Assembly (NCBI GenBank): GCA_940337035.1
Contig: CALNHX010001042.1
Span: 186,001-250,000 of the forward strand
Direction: 5' to 3'
Origin: Agriotes lineatus
Lineage: Eukaryota; Arthropoda; Insecta; Coleoptera; Elateridae
Length of the DNA: 64,000 nucleotides
The position numbers and the translations under genes were made by a program. Below the pieces are notes generated by a model that saw nothing but the letters and a program-made list of their open reading frames with translations, ran no database searches and was not told where the DNA came from. Position 1 is the stretch's first letter. Every line of letters begins with the position of its first letter. Positions 42,111 to 54,091 of the stretch are shown here, in pieces.

Positions 42111-44196
42111 CTCAGGACTAACCAGGAACACCTGAAGATGGGAGTAGATCAAAACTCCCGTTTCCGTCGTGTAATATATACCCTAGACAGTGGAAAAAGT
42201 CCGATAAAAACACACCATTTGATACATTCAACTCATTTTCGCTTTTTTCATTTTGTCTTCTATACTAATCGAGCTAACATTATATGTAGCCTGGTTTGGC
42301 AGGCTGGCTGAACACAGATATTTTTAGCACGCCTTACCATTCTGTCCATTCGACAAAGTCGAGGTTTGTTTCGTTGCGGATGTCTGAAGGCCAGTTAATT
42401 TAATTTACTTGTATATTAGGGATTTTAACCATACCACACCGCACTGGATAGGCGCGTTGGTGAGTGCATTTTATACCTCCTGCTAGGTTTGTATTAAGCC
42501 GCCTATTTTTGGTTCACACGCTACCTGCTCATCAGCGGGAGCTACTCGTATTGTATTTTGCTTCTACCCACCATATGCCCTTATCCGAAGATCTTTTCTC
42601 AATTCGCCAACTGGGGACGCGCTCTCTAAGGGTTACAGACCCCCCCCCCCCTCCTCCAAGGTTCCTCAACACCGAAAGGTAAAAGAGGCTAAAGATAATG
42701 AATGGACAAATATAAAACATTTTGGCAAGGTGTACACTGGGATGCGGTGTGGTGCTTGAATTCATATGGATTCATATGCTCTCGCAGTGGTATAGAAATA
42801 GGTCTTTTTTTCTGTTTTGATATTTCAAATAAAGTTTTTTTAATCTTATTTAGCTTGCTTATTTCAAATAGAAGATAGCCGATAGAGATTTTTCAGAAAC
42901 CAATGCTTTGTTCAAATTCGTAGTTTAAGTTAAAGTAAAGTGCAATGCTTTGATTTTGAATAAAGATATTTTACTATTTCAATTTCTAACAATACAGTTT
43001 TTATTTTTTTTAATTACCAATTATTATCTTTTATCTTGAGCTTTTTTTAAATAGCATCTATTACGAGTTTTTTTTTACTAAATTATAAAAAGCTTGTAAC
43101 AGAGCTAATTGTTAAAATTTCGCTGCCCTATATCTATTGTATTCCATATTTATAGCTTAGAATATTTGAATCTGCCACTGACTACATAAGAAGGTACGGA
43201 AATAATTGTAGAATTTTAATGTAGAACATATGCAAGTCATAATATGGAAAAGTGTAGATTATACTAATAGCATCAGTGAGCGCCGATAATGAAATTCTGC
43301 ATTTGCACGTTTAAACTGAAGAGCAACATTTATATTTTTAATGAATAGCGAGGAGACCTTGTATTCAATTATTCGAGGATAAAAGTGGTGCATTAATAAC
43401 GAAGTTCAATTAATTAAAAACTTGAATTTTAACACACAACTCTAAAAACTGACAATAACGGCCATCTTTATGATTTCGTTTTGCGGAAAAACAATTAGAC
43501 ACACGTTTATCAAATGTGTTTGCTTTATTATAATTCTGGGAACACCTGTACAACTCTGAACACTGTCCGTGGAGTGCCCCGTAGAATTAAGCAACTTCGT
43601 TTTGAAGGTTACTTGGATTTTGTCTTCATCTTAAGATCACCCCCGATATATTGGCAGCCTAGATCAAATTACATCCCTGTTTCCGAAAATCACTAAATTG
43701 AAGCTTTATTGTTCATTTCCGATGGGAAATAAAACCTCATATCAGATAGATTAGCTGTCAAAGAAAAGCTTCTATAGATACGAATTATTCACCGACGGCG
43801 GAAACGGATATCGATAATAAAATTGCCGAAGCAAACGAATACTAAAGTAAAAATAAAAGAGCCTACAGCAATGTTACAACGTTATATTTATGGCCTACTG
43901 GCTTCAAACTGGCCACCAAAAGAAATGTGGTGCAGTAACAAAGAGTGGCTAAGCCTTACAATGAATTTCTCTGGGAAATTTTCTAAAGATAGACATTTTG
44001 CTTGCACATCTATAAGGAGTAGACATTCCAACGAAACGGTTTCATATAAATCATATATGTGGTATGGTAAAACGTCATAGAATTATTAATATTCTCTGAA
44101 TAAACTTATTTCTGCTTTAATAACAATTTGTCACATTTGTCATATACAAGGTTAGGGACGCTCTCACTATAAATGACATTTTAATAAGAATTATAC
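42111..44196. other. No gene recognised
   Basis: Mostly AT-rich. A run of eleven C (about 42641-42651) and a short Pro-rich ORF around it are low complexity. The ORFs at 43514-43696 and 43823-44080 have no motif I can name. Confidence 0.45.
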
Positions 44197-44638
44197 AATT
44201 TTTCCCGCTACTGATCATGTAAGTCAGTGATACAGCCTTAGTAACAAAACGTGTAAGTCGGTGATTATATTTGTTTGCTGCTTTTTCTTGACAACGGAAC
44301 TTAATATTATTATTAAGTTCCTAGGATAATAAAATTAGCAAAGCTAGATGCAGATTTAGACGTTTTGCTTCTAAATTGCAAGTGTTTATGTGACATGTGA
44401 CAGTCATAGGTAACACGACTCACGAAAACTAATCCTGGTGACAGGTGACAAGCCAAACGATTTTTTCAAAAATGTAGGAAAATTTCGATAAGCAGCGGGA
44501 AAAATATAATAAGATAACTCGGAATGTATAGTCTATTAACATTTTCGGCAGGCAACAAGCCGCGACTTCGTCTTGGCTTGTACTTGCCTACCTCAAATGT
44601 TAATAGGTCCTTACATTCCTTGTGACTTAAATAGCTAT
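44197..44638 (+). repeat. Dispersed repeat D, copy 1
   Basis: About 440 bp, from TGATCATGTAAGTCAGTG to an AAATGTTAATAGG...CAAATAGCTA-type end, match the inverse of 52509-52955 over nearly their whole length. Landmarks shared: AACTTAATA...TTAAGTTCCTAGGATAATA, CCTGGTGACAGGTGACA, ATAAGCAGCGGGAAAAATAT and CAACAAGCCGCG. It contains small hairpins but no coding. Confidence 0.8.
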
Positions 44639-45639
44639 TATTGGTTGAATTTTCGTAATAGTAATGACTAAATACCTAACATTGCTGAATTATATTGTAT
44701 ATGGCGATGTGTGTGGCTTAGCGTACCATAGGTAACAATGCAAGCAAGGTCTGGCATCTATAAAATGATCTGTTATATTAGCAATTTAATATAAAATATA
44801 TCTTTACTTATCAAGTTTTACAAATTTAGGCAGAATGAAAATTTGCGAAAGGAAAATTAGAAACATCAACAACCTGATATCGTGGCTTAACGTATTATCT
44901 GCATTTCAATCCTTCAACTTGCTAAAGTGGTCTAAATTACATTGGCGGCTTATCAATTTAGGAGCAATTTTTTCAAGCTATACAATCCTTAAACATTAAC
45001 ATAAGGATATGATTGACAATGAATTTGCAGTGTTTTAAACCCAAAAACATCACTGTACAATATTACTGTCACGATATTACTATCATTTCAATTAACAACA
45101 AATAACAATCCGCTAATTTTAAGAATATTGAACAAGATTTCTAAAATTTTGGTTTTAAAGCTGATGTGTTCGATTTTCCTTGGTAAAGAACGAATGCCTG
45201 AACGAAGATAATTAAATTACAAGAGTGTTTCGTATCCAGAGGAATCACTTGAATATTTAAAATATCTTGTCTGTTATATTAGCGTTACATTCATATAATT
45301 TCGTTATTTAAATACCGAATTTAATTTTTATAGAAAAGTATTTATATAGCATCTTTAACTTTTATATAAAAGTTATATTTCTTTCATACAGAGTATATAT
45401 CATATGCGTTGCATAATTCGGCTATATATTGAACTTCAACATGGTAAGTTCCCTAATTTACAAAAACTTGTAAATACTGAAATGCATCTTGAAAGTAAAT
45501 CAGTAATGGTTGTATATACTGTATACTAAATTTTAAGTTATATCGAAGTTAAATCATATCTTAACTCTGCTCTGATCACACCCGTAATCGCTACTATTAG
45601 TACAACGATAATTTAAAAAACAGCAAAACCTAGACTACC
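44639..45639. other. No gene recognised
   Basis: AT-rich, with no motif or repeat partner that I recognise. Confidence 0.45.
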
Positions 45640-46425
45640 CAACAGGAAAACAAACTGAGACGCATTTCGAGATTATATAAAGGAAAACCCAATACTTAAC
45701 CTACGAAAGAAACCAAGACAGAGTAAGAACTCACATTACATGTATTATTGAAGAATCAGCGTGGCATGCAACTCCTTTAACCATAGCAAACCCATCTCGA
45801 AAATATAGAACTTTTCCTTAGAAGTAAAGAAACTGATAGCAGAGAAACGAAGAGCGAGGAAACAAATGGCAAAGCAATCGCAACCCAAATATCTAACAAA
45901 GTATAATATGATAGCAAGTAAGTTGCAATCTAAAATCAAAGAAACAAGAAACGAGTCTTTCAGACTTTATGCAAACATGATTACTCCATTTGCAAAGCCA
46001 CACAGGGTATCACTATATTACAAGCTTTTATTCTACCGCTACATAATCAAATAGGATAATAGGCAAAAAACGACCATGAACAAGTAGAGCTGTTCGCGCG
46101 ACATTTATCAGAAGTATTTTGAACACACTCTAATCAAAAATCAATCAATCAATTCTACAATCTCCTTTGCAGCTGTTACTACCTATTACTGCATTATCTC
46201 CAGATGAGGTAAACAAGAAAATCAAACACCTACACAACAGAAAGGCACCGGGATACGATCTGATAACAGCTGAGGTACTAAAAGAACTATACAGAAAAGG
46301 AATAACACTTCTCGTTATTATATTTAACACAGTTCTACAGCTAGTGTACTGGCCCAAATAACTGAAATTCGCACAAACAATCTTTATTCCAAAGCCAAGT
46401 AGAACCCTTATTGAAGTATAGATAT
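45640..46425 (+). pseudogene. Jockey-like LINE fragment, 5' part
   Basis: Forward frames read KLIAEKRRARKQ (about 45835), PKYLTKYNMIASKLQSKIKE and TRNESFRLYANM (about 45885-45980), then LSPDEVNKKIKHLHNRKAPG and YDLITAEVLKELYRKGITLL (about 46200-46310) and IFIPKPSRT (about 46385). These are the region before the RT and the first RT motifs of a jockey-clade LINE. The next RT motifs resume at 47125, so about 700 bp of foreign DNA split it. Confidence 0.7.
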
Positions 46426-46574
46426 TTATGCATTAAAGGAGATATAAATATGTTTTCCCCTGAGGTTGACATGGTTACAGTAAATCAACCGAAGGAGAAG
46501 AACATGAATATTTCAAAATGATATAAGTACATTTAAAATAAAAATATGTAAGTAACATCAAGGATTGCCTCAAT

Positions 46575-46979
46575 CATGAAGGTAAAGGGAAGGAGCGCCG
46601 ACCACTTAGCCGCTGGTAAACAAAAAGTGGGCTCAGTTTTGGTTGACAGTTATGTGGCGCTCATGTCGCATAACACGCTAGAAATACGCCCGTACCCGGT
46701 ATTACAACCAGGTACAAAGCAGGAGGGCATAATAGAACAAGTTTACTTGACGCACTATAATAATTGAGTACTGAAATTCAGTAAAAACTGCAACAATTCG
46801 CTAAAAACAACACACAAATACAACTTCTTCTATAAAGATACACGTATTTTCTCTAAAAATTTAGCGTGCGATGGAACAACTGCGCCGCCTGACGGTCAAT
46901 CTACAAAGCACTAACTGTCAACCAGCTGTGGGCCCAATTATTCATTCAAGCGAGAATTCTCCTCCCCTTTACCTTCATG
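46575..46979. mobile_element. MITE, 405 bp, TSD GCCTCAAT
   Basis: Ends CATGAAGGTAAAGGGAAGGA and CATGAAGGTAAAGGGGAGGA (inverted), with GCCTCAAT at 46567-46574 and 46980-46987. CA ends and an 8-bp duplication fit P-type (or hAT) MITEs. It sits in the DNA that splits the jockey fragment. The small ORF inside is not supported as a gene. Confidence 0.85.
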
Positions 46980-47124
46980 GCCTCAATGTATGGTTGCTTG
47001 TATTTACATGGTTACCATGAGAATGAGGGAAAAATAATTTGAAAAATCCCTTGCGAGTTATGCGTAGTTTTTCATATTTTGTATGTATGACAACAATTAA
47101 CAATATCATGTTGCTAGTAAATAA

Positions 47125-47560
47125 ATTTCTTATCAACCCATTAGCTTCTTACCTGTCTTTTCCAAACTTCTTGAAAACTAGCGTATAAGAGAATAAAGAA
47201 TCAGAATCTACAAACCAAATTTCTGCCATGGCATCAGTTTCAATTTAGGGAACATTCCACCATACAGCAGTCTCACCGTATAGTAGACATAATACGAACT
47301 GCCCTAGAAGAAGAAAACTATTGTACTGCAGGATGGCTTATAAGAAGGAGATCGCCATTGTCTTTAAAGAACAAAGTTCTAATTTAGAAATCAATCATTA
47401 AGCCAATCTGGACTTATGGCATAGAATTGTGAGGATGCTAGTGCAAGTCGAATATCGACATTATTTAGAAGTTTCAGTCCAAGGCACTTAGGTCAATCGC
47501 TGATGCTGCTTGGCAAGTGTCGAATCAGCAGCTTCTTGTGTAAATCGGTTATAGACATAA
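47125..47560 (+). pseudogene. Jockey-like LINE fragment, 3' continuation
   Basis: Reads PLASYLSFPNFLKTSV-like, KNQNLQTKFLPWHQFQF, HSTIQQSHRIVDIIRTALEE and ENYCTAG (about 47200-47335), then PIWTYGIEL (about 47410), with many frame changes. The order continues directly from the fragment ending at 46425. The palm with its catalytic motifs is mostly deleted. Confidence 0.65.
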
Positions 47561-47845
47561 GATTAGCTTATAGAATTATAAATATATTCTCATTGCTAAT
47601 TAAACTAATTTAAAAAAGTATGCGCATCACAAATTTTCATTTTGCGCCTCTTGATGTAAATCGCAGCATTTTTGTCCTATTTGATTATGTTTTCGGCTGA
47701 TCCCAAACCGTTTATTATTTTGATTCGTTTTGCCGATCGTGCTTGAATTTCTCAGTTGTTATTATTGTTTCTTGCTATACACACCTCAAGGTATATAAAT
47801 TATTTTTAAAATTTTCTCAGTATTGCTATGCCAATGTTTTGGTTG

Positions 47846-48271
47846 TATACAGTGAATTTATTTTAATGGTTAACATAGCAGTTTCGTTTCTATGCCAGCA
47901 TTTAATCATACAGGGCACTTCCATAGTTACTAATGAAATTAATAGATTAGAGCGTTTATTTTACGAGTTAACATACGAATTTGAATTAGGTATTTGCTAA
48001 TAAGAAACTTTAATTTTGTTACCGGAAAGTAGGTATGCAACTAAAAAGTAAATACGTAGGAACAACTTGTGTGTTGTATTTTTTCTTCAGTGGTATACAT
48101 TAGGATAACTTTTAATTGTCTTTTTGACAAGCAATAATTCCTATGTTAACTCGTAAAATACACGCTCTAATCTATTGGTCTCATTTTTAACTATGGAAAT
48201 GACCTGTATAATTAAATGGTGGCATAGAAACGAAACGGTTATATTAACTATTAAAATAAATTCCCTGTATA
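47846..48271. mobile_element. MITE with about 125-bp inverted arms (TATACAG ends)
   Basis: TATACAGTGAATTTATTTTA (47846) and its inverse (to 48271) extend through CGTTTCTATGCCA, CATTTAAT.ATACAGG and AATAGATTAGAGCGT to TACGAGTTAACATA. About 125 bp per arm surrounds roughly 180 bp. Two ORFs, one on each strand, translate the same arm and are not genes. Mariner-like by its ends. Confidence 0.75.
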
Positions 48272-48582
48272 TATGTGACACTTTTTCTACACCACTACTT
48301 AGCACTTTCTCCAGTGCTATAATTAAAAGGGTAGATGGTAGAGGGCCTCCTTCCCTCACTCCGCCCCCGACCACAAATTTCTCTGATATTGTTTCTCCGA
48401 TTTTTAACCTGTTATTCGTGTTTTCTTGTCATATTAACAGGTCTTATCAACTTCTATGGAACGTCTACTTACTGCATTACTGCGTACAATTGTTCTCTCA
48501 TGATACTGTCATATTCCTGCATGATGTTAATGAGCAGTGTATGTGGAACAATCGTAGGTTCATAATAGTTATTCCGGAAAGA

Positions 48583-49410
48583 GACGTTTAGGCGAGCACC
48601 TTTAGGCGCGCATTATTAGGCGAGACTTTTTAGGCGCGAAGCCTTTAAATGAGGGCGCTATTAGGCGCTGGAACTTTCGGCGCGGAAACATTTAGGCGCC
48701 ACGTGAAGATATTTTCGCATGGTTTGAAGATATATTGTGTTGCCTAACTGTAAATAGTTACAGAACTACCTCTTTCATAACAAAATGTAGAAACTAGTTT
48801 TCCATGTTAACTACTCGCAAAATGTGAGCGTTTTTTTAAGCTGCACCGCTTACGACTAGTAAAAGATCCATTTTGTACCTATTTTCGTGTAAAAACTAAA
48901 ATTTTGAATATTATATTAGACATTCTAAACGAATCATGTTATTATCTTATCATTAAATGATTGCTCTGATATTTGCCTAAAACAGTGTTTATATATCAAA
49001 TATCAATTTTAGACAAAAGAAATCTGCAGTATTATTTTGAAAAATGCATGCTGGAATGGCACATCGCAAAAATAGATATTCACCAAATTCAAAAAAACAT
49101 TTGGAACCAGAATATCCCTCTTCAATAAATTGTTGCATACATGGTTTTCAAAACATACAAAAAATGCAAAAACTAGTGTATGTAACACGTGCAAAATGGG
49201 TCTGTATTGCTCCTAGAAAACTTGCGGACTCTTAAAAAAATTATATTTTCAAGATTAATGTGAATTTAATTTATTTGGTGCCTAACTGTCCCTGCGTCTA
49301 AAGGTTCGCGCCTAAACGTCCATGCGCCTAATAGCGTCCGCGTCTAAAGCGCTCGCGCCTAAAAGTGAGTGCCAGGAGATGCGCGCTTAAAAAGTCGAGC
49401 CTAAACGTCC
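48583..49410. mobile_element. Element with clustered TTTAGGCGCG subterminal repeats
   Basis: The left 130 bp holds TTTAGGCGAGC, TTTAGGCGCGC, TTAGGCGAGAC, TTTAGGCGCG, TTAGGCGCTGG and TTTAGGCGCC. The right 140 bp holds the same words inverted (CGCCTAAAC, CGCCTAATAG, CGCGCCTAAAAG). The ends GACGTTTAGGC mirror each other. The middle (48720-49260) is ordinary AT-rich DNA with no transposase. A non-autonomous DNA transposon is the best reading; superfamily unknown. Confidence 0.7.
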
Positions 49411-51089
49411 TAGACCGTCTTTTAAAAATACAAGTAGCACACGTCATTTTTAAGTAATATCACTTCTATTAAGTACGCCATAAGCCAACAAAGCATAGCG
49501 TAAAGTAAAGATTAAGTGTGTTATTTGATAAAAATTGATCAATTATTAATTAAATATCAATTAATTGCTAATCATTACTGCTTTAAACAATGCCATTACA
49601 TCGATTAGACTTTACTACAAGCTATGCATTGTTGATCTATCGCGTAAAATTTATATGACTTTAAAATGTCGCGTGGTTACTTACTATTGTTAAAACAATG
49701 GTTAACTCGTTTACTTGCAATAATAGAAACTACATTTTGCTATGAAATAGTTAGTAAAAGATTGTAGAAGCTAGTTTCCTTAAACGACCCACTTCAAATG
49801 AACGGCGGTGTACTTTCTTCTTTCTCAATTTCTCCTGCCTGTCTCATATTCTAATTTTTCCTATCATTGTTGGTACCGTTTAATATTTCTTTTACTCTCT
49901 CTACGTTTCCACCATTTTACGTAATTTTCTTTTAAGTTCATATTCTTATGCTTACGATATTATTGTTATATTGTATTAGCACCATATTTTTCTGTTTTTA
50001 ATGTCATGGTAAAAATAATAATTTACTTCCTTTTTTACGTTTTTTCCATTATGTTGATTGTCGCTTCCATTTACTTCTCTTGCAGATTCTTTTTATCACT
50101 CTACGTTATCGTTTGATTTACCTATGTTTGCTTTGCTATTTAACAACCTATTCGCCTTTTTTCTTCTTTTCGCTACTATTTCACATTAATTGTCAAACTA
50201 TTACTTCACGTTAACTCCATGTACGATGTATTTTCCCATGTTGAAATTACATACTTAGTACTGCTAGATATTCCGCCATTGTCAATTCTATTAGTAGTCT
50301 CCCATTTTCTCTATTCTCTGAGGATTTGCAATGTTTGCTAATTTTTGGATTGTATTTTTCTTCCTGTTCAATTTAAACATTGACACATATATACCATTTT
50401 TACACAATACCAATTTCTATGTGATTCGCCACTGTTGAAAAAGATAGACCCTCTGTTTGTGTTATGTTGTTATTCTTCTGACTCCTGCTAGACGTGAAAA
50501 TGTATTCTTTATTTATTCTTCTCTTACTTGTATCTTAGTAGTCCCTATTCCAAAGTGCTTCTCATATTACAAGTTGCAATATTAGTAATCTTATTTACTA
50601 CAGCTTTTATCTTATACAGCTTTAATAGCCCACTTTATGTTTGTTGTCTTTTCTGGTGTAGTTGTTCGTAGCTTTTTTACTTCCTTTTACGATAAATGAA
50701 GTATTGGATTCACCCCAAAAATTCTAAATTGAGTTTTCAACAGATCTTCACGTTTTAGAGTCCCCTGAACCCAAAAAAACATGTTTTTGCTCATTGGTCT
50801 GTCTGTCTGTGAACAGAATGTCTAAAAAACGAAAAGAGGTATGGCGTTGAAACTTCGTATTAAAGCTTTGTGTACTATGTAGATGCGACAGCAAGCTTTT
50901 GAAGAAAATTGCATAACCGGAAGTATGGTGTTTAATCTTGTGCTTTTTCAGTTTTTTCGATATTTTCAAAAACGGCTCTAACGGTTTTTTTTTCAAACTT
51001 AACAGTTTTATTACATTTTTAATGTGTGTTGATGTGATAGGTCATTTTCCAGTTAAATACCTCTAAAATGGGTTTATTTTGTTGTTTTT
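49411..51089. other. No gene recognised
   Basis: Long T-rich stretch. 50785-50830 (CATTGGTCTGTCTGTCTGTG) resembles a widespread insect repeat word but shows no partner here. No RT or transposase motif is seen on either strand. Confidence 0.4.
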
Positions 51090-51295
51090 TCTCTATTCTT
51101 TTAACTTCTATTTTAAATAGAACACCCGGTATTTTGTTACATTTTTGAATTCAGCCTAAAATTTTAGAGAAAATTTGTTTCTTCAACTAACGCTCTATTT
51201 GGTAGCGTTTTTTGTAGAATTTGTAATTTTTGGTTAATTATAAGATCGCTGTAAAAGGAAGTTGTGTGCGTGTATCACACCAGATTTTTATTTTG
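51090..51295 (-). repeat. Dispersed repeat, inverted copy C (partner of 2488 and 3285)
   Basis: Contains both landmark parts of copy B in inverse orientation: ATTTTAAATAGAACACCCGGT (about 51110-51132) and TGTGCGTGTATCACACCAGA (about 51264-51283). Confidence 0.7.
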
Positions 51296-51488
51296 TCTGT
51301 TCGTCTTCATCATATTAGAATGGGTAGTTTTTTTTTTAATTATATGTCTTCTTTTCGAATGACAATTAGTGTTTTGGAAGAGGCCTATGCATCTCCTATT
51401 TTATCGCCCCTTATTATTTACTGCTGTAGTTGTATTCCTCGCCGCCGATTATAGATATTAACGATACAAGTTTGATTATGAGCATCTT

Positions 51489-51702
51489 AACGAAACGAGT
51501 TTGATTGTCAAAACGAGGCGGTGAGCCGAGTTTTGCGGCAATCAAACGAGTTTCGTTGTGTGCCATAAGCAAACGTGTATTGTTCAATATTTTATCTTCA
51601 TTAATAAACTCTGGTTCAATGTATAAAAAGAGTGCGGTAATGTTCATTACCGCACTGAGTGCGGTAATATCTATCCATTACCGCACTGAGTGCGGTAATG
51701 AA
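51489..51702. repeat. Two adjoining hairpin clusters
   Basis: First: CGAAACGAGTTTGATTGTC (about 51494) pairs with the inverse around 51540-51560, loop GAGGCGGTGAGCCGAG. Second: 51630-51702 has GAGTGCGGTAATG and CATTACCGCACT alternating twice each, so several overlapping stems can form. No gene. Confidence 0.7.
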
Positions 51703-51763
51703 GCTCTTAACGATACTAAAATTAATTTGGTTAAGAGGCTATAACAACACGGATGAAGATAAA

Positions 51764-52190
51764 TATATTTTATCTACGACCACTACTAAAAGTAGGCCTC
51801 TTAGCGCTAGCTTGTTTCACTAAAAGTGACGTTTTATAGTTTACCGTGGTTAAAGAAATCAGCTGATTACTTTTAGCACACGGGCTAAAAGTGAAGTGAG
51901 GTTATAAAACTACAATTTCGAACTGGGAGTGAAGTTGTAAAGTTATTCTAGTTGCTTCTTGCGTTACAGGTAAAGTGTTTTTAAAATAATTAAAGCTTTA
52001 TGTAATGAATACACTCAGATGTGGAGTATTAATAATTACATTTCGTAACTGACCCTGACAGCACTGGCTTCGCAAACATTCGCCCGCGCATGGGCTACTG
52101 TTTTTCTATGTCTTGGATGCAAACATTTGTTAAATCGATATTTATGGATTAATATAGGTAAAATTAAGGTCGTAGATAAAATATTGTATG
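51764..52190. repeat. Inverted repeat with ATATTTTATCTACGACC ends
   Basis: ATATTTTATCTACGACC at about 51767-51783 mirrors GGTCGTAGATAAAATAT at about 52169-52185. Inside are TCACTAAAAGTGA and CTAAAAGTGAAGTGAGGTTAT arms. GTCGTAGATAAGATATTGTA occurs again at about 60189, so this is a dispersed family. Confidence 0.6.
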
Positions 52191-52508
52191 CAAAGCCTTC
52201 GGCTTCGTTTCATAATTTTCATGTCTCGTGCAAACGTCGACTTTTAGCACTTGTTGCATAAATAGCTATTATTGTTATATTTTCACATTGTTTCCGTCAT
52301 TTTGTTGTTCTCGTGCTATATTTCTAATATCCTTTCACTCTGTTCGATCTTTGATTATCAAGTCATGTTCGATATTAAAGTTTTTTAATTTGCCTCTAGC
52401 TTTTATTACCTTTATCTTACGTCCATGATTCAACTTCTGCTAAAATTATAGCTTGCTTTACCTCTTGCTTAATGTATGTGATATTTTAGTTGGTAGCTTA
52501 ACAGCTTA

Positions 52509-52955
52509 GTAGCTATTTGAGTAACAACGAATGTTACGACCTATTAACATTTGAGGTAGGAAAGTACAAGCCAAGGCGAAGCCGCGGCTTGTTGTCTGCC
52601 GAAAATGTTAATAGGCGATACATTCCGAGTTATCTTATTATATTTTTCCCGCTGCTTATCGAAATTTTCCTAGATTTAAAAAAAATCGCTTGGTTTATCA
52701 CCTGTCACCAGGAATAATTTTTGTGAGTCGTGTTATCTGTGTATGTCACATGTCACATAAGCACTTGTAATTATAAACAAAACGTTTAAGTCTGCACCTT
52801 GCGTTGTTAATTTTATTATCCTAGGAACTTAATAATCATATTAAGTTCCGTTGTCAAGGGAAAGCAGCAAACAAATATGTATAATCGCCGACTTACACGT
52901 TTTGTTACTAAGGCTGTATCACTGACTTACATGATCGAAAGCGGAAAAAAGTGTT
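52509..52955 (-). repeat. Dispersed repeat D, copy 2 (inverted)
   Basis: Inverse of 44197-44638 (landmarks given there). The two copies are about 8.3 kb apart in opposite orientation. Confidence 0.8.
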
Positions 52956-53610
52956 TTAATAATGTCAAAACCGATTCGTGCCATCGAAGTGTCAATGATA
53001 CAAAAATTCCCATGTTTATAAAGCATGGCTTTAAATATAAAACCAATTTTAATCTATTAAAATAAATATAATTTTAGTTAGAGTATTCTTCTGCTTCGTA
53101 CTTTACACATTTTTATTTTATTAATTATGCATGGTCTCCTGTAATTATGATTATAAATCGTACAGCCACGAGTCGACATAAAGTGGAATTGCTAATCATT
53201 AACGCTTTGGGCTATGCGTTGATGAATATTTACTGCCTGAATTAGATTGTACAAATAAACTGAAATTTATGAGCTTTGATAATTAAGCTGGTATGCCTTG
53301 CAAATGCAAATTTATAAAGTTTAAGTCGCACTTCTAAAGCATGCAGTACTAGAACATCACAACTCTGTCTCTAATCACATCTTAAAAACTAATCAGCTGC
53401 GAGATATAATTCTAGTAGGCAAATGCATCGCTTGTCGTTAATTGCTTGGACCTCACATCATCATATATCAGTCTTGCGGCTTAGGATTCCTTAAAACAAG
53501 AATGCTTTCTCTCAAAACACCGAAATCCCATTAACTTTCCCCAGCCCTCATTCTTTCAACGAATGAAGTACCCTTCTGGATACTCCCTCATAACGATGTT
53601 TGTTTTGCAG
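52956..53610. other. Intron or upstream flank of the arrestin exon
   Basis: No exon recognised. The pyrimidine-rich stretch before 53611 ends TTTGTTTTGCAG, a strong splice acceptor. Confidence 0.55.
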
Positions 53611-53844
53611 AAAAATCTGCCGGAGAAGTTCGATCATCCCTGTGGAGGAAAACGACCAAGCTTAGCAGCCTTTCTCGCCCAAGTGCCTCCTCCGCATCTA
53701 ACCGTTGAAAAGCCCTTTCTATTAAGCGATGGTCGTGTAGAATTGGAAGCATCTCTAGACAAGGGCATTTATTCGCACGGCGAAGAAGTACAGGTATCCG
53801 TACAAGTACGAAACCTCAGCAGTAAAACAGTTCGAAGAATAAAG
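53611..53844 (+). CDS. Arrestin-family exon (partial gene)
   Basis: Bounded by TTTTGCAG at 53603-53610 and AAG|GTTAGT at 53844/53845. Exactly 78 codons, phase 0 at both ends. The sequence PFLLSDGRVELEASLDKG and IYSHGEEVQVSVQVRN then LSSKTVRRIK is the start of the arrestin C-domain; visual arrestins and beta-arrestin (kurtz) share FLLS, LD, Y-HGE and V-KIK at the same places. The N-terminal part, LPEKFDHPCGGKRPSLAAFL, keeps the PCG of the interdomain hinge, but the stretch between PCG and FLLS is clearly shorter than in typical arrestins (about 27 residues rather than about 50). Arrestins bind phosphorylated, activated GPCRs and end their signalling. No other exon of this gene is recognised in the window, so introns are long. 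Which paralogue it is cannot be told. Confidence 0.82.
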
Positions 53845-54091
53845 GTTAGTTATTAATTAGTTAATAGTGACAAGATTATTAGATCTTGCAATGGTCGATA
53901 TGGGTCACTAGCATAAGTGGAAGTTCAAATAACGTTAATATCTGCCCAATGCAGTTTATTTTCTAAATGTATTGCAATATATTATTCACAATACTTTAGA
54001 TTTTAAATATGCCTCCACATGTACTATCAAAATAAGAAGTCCAACTGAGAATAATATTATTTTGTCAAATAACAGCCAATCTTTTGGATAT
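53845..54091. other. Intron following the arrestin exon
   Basis: Starts with GTTAGT. No exon seen; the transposon at 54092 probably lies in the same intron. Confidence 0.55.

Noticed and set aside
42630..42665. Pro-rich peptide at the C run
   Set aside because: A homopolymer of C explains it.
47743..48374. Two similar ORFs on opposite strands
   Set aside because: They read the two inverted arms of one MITE.
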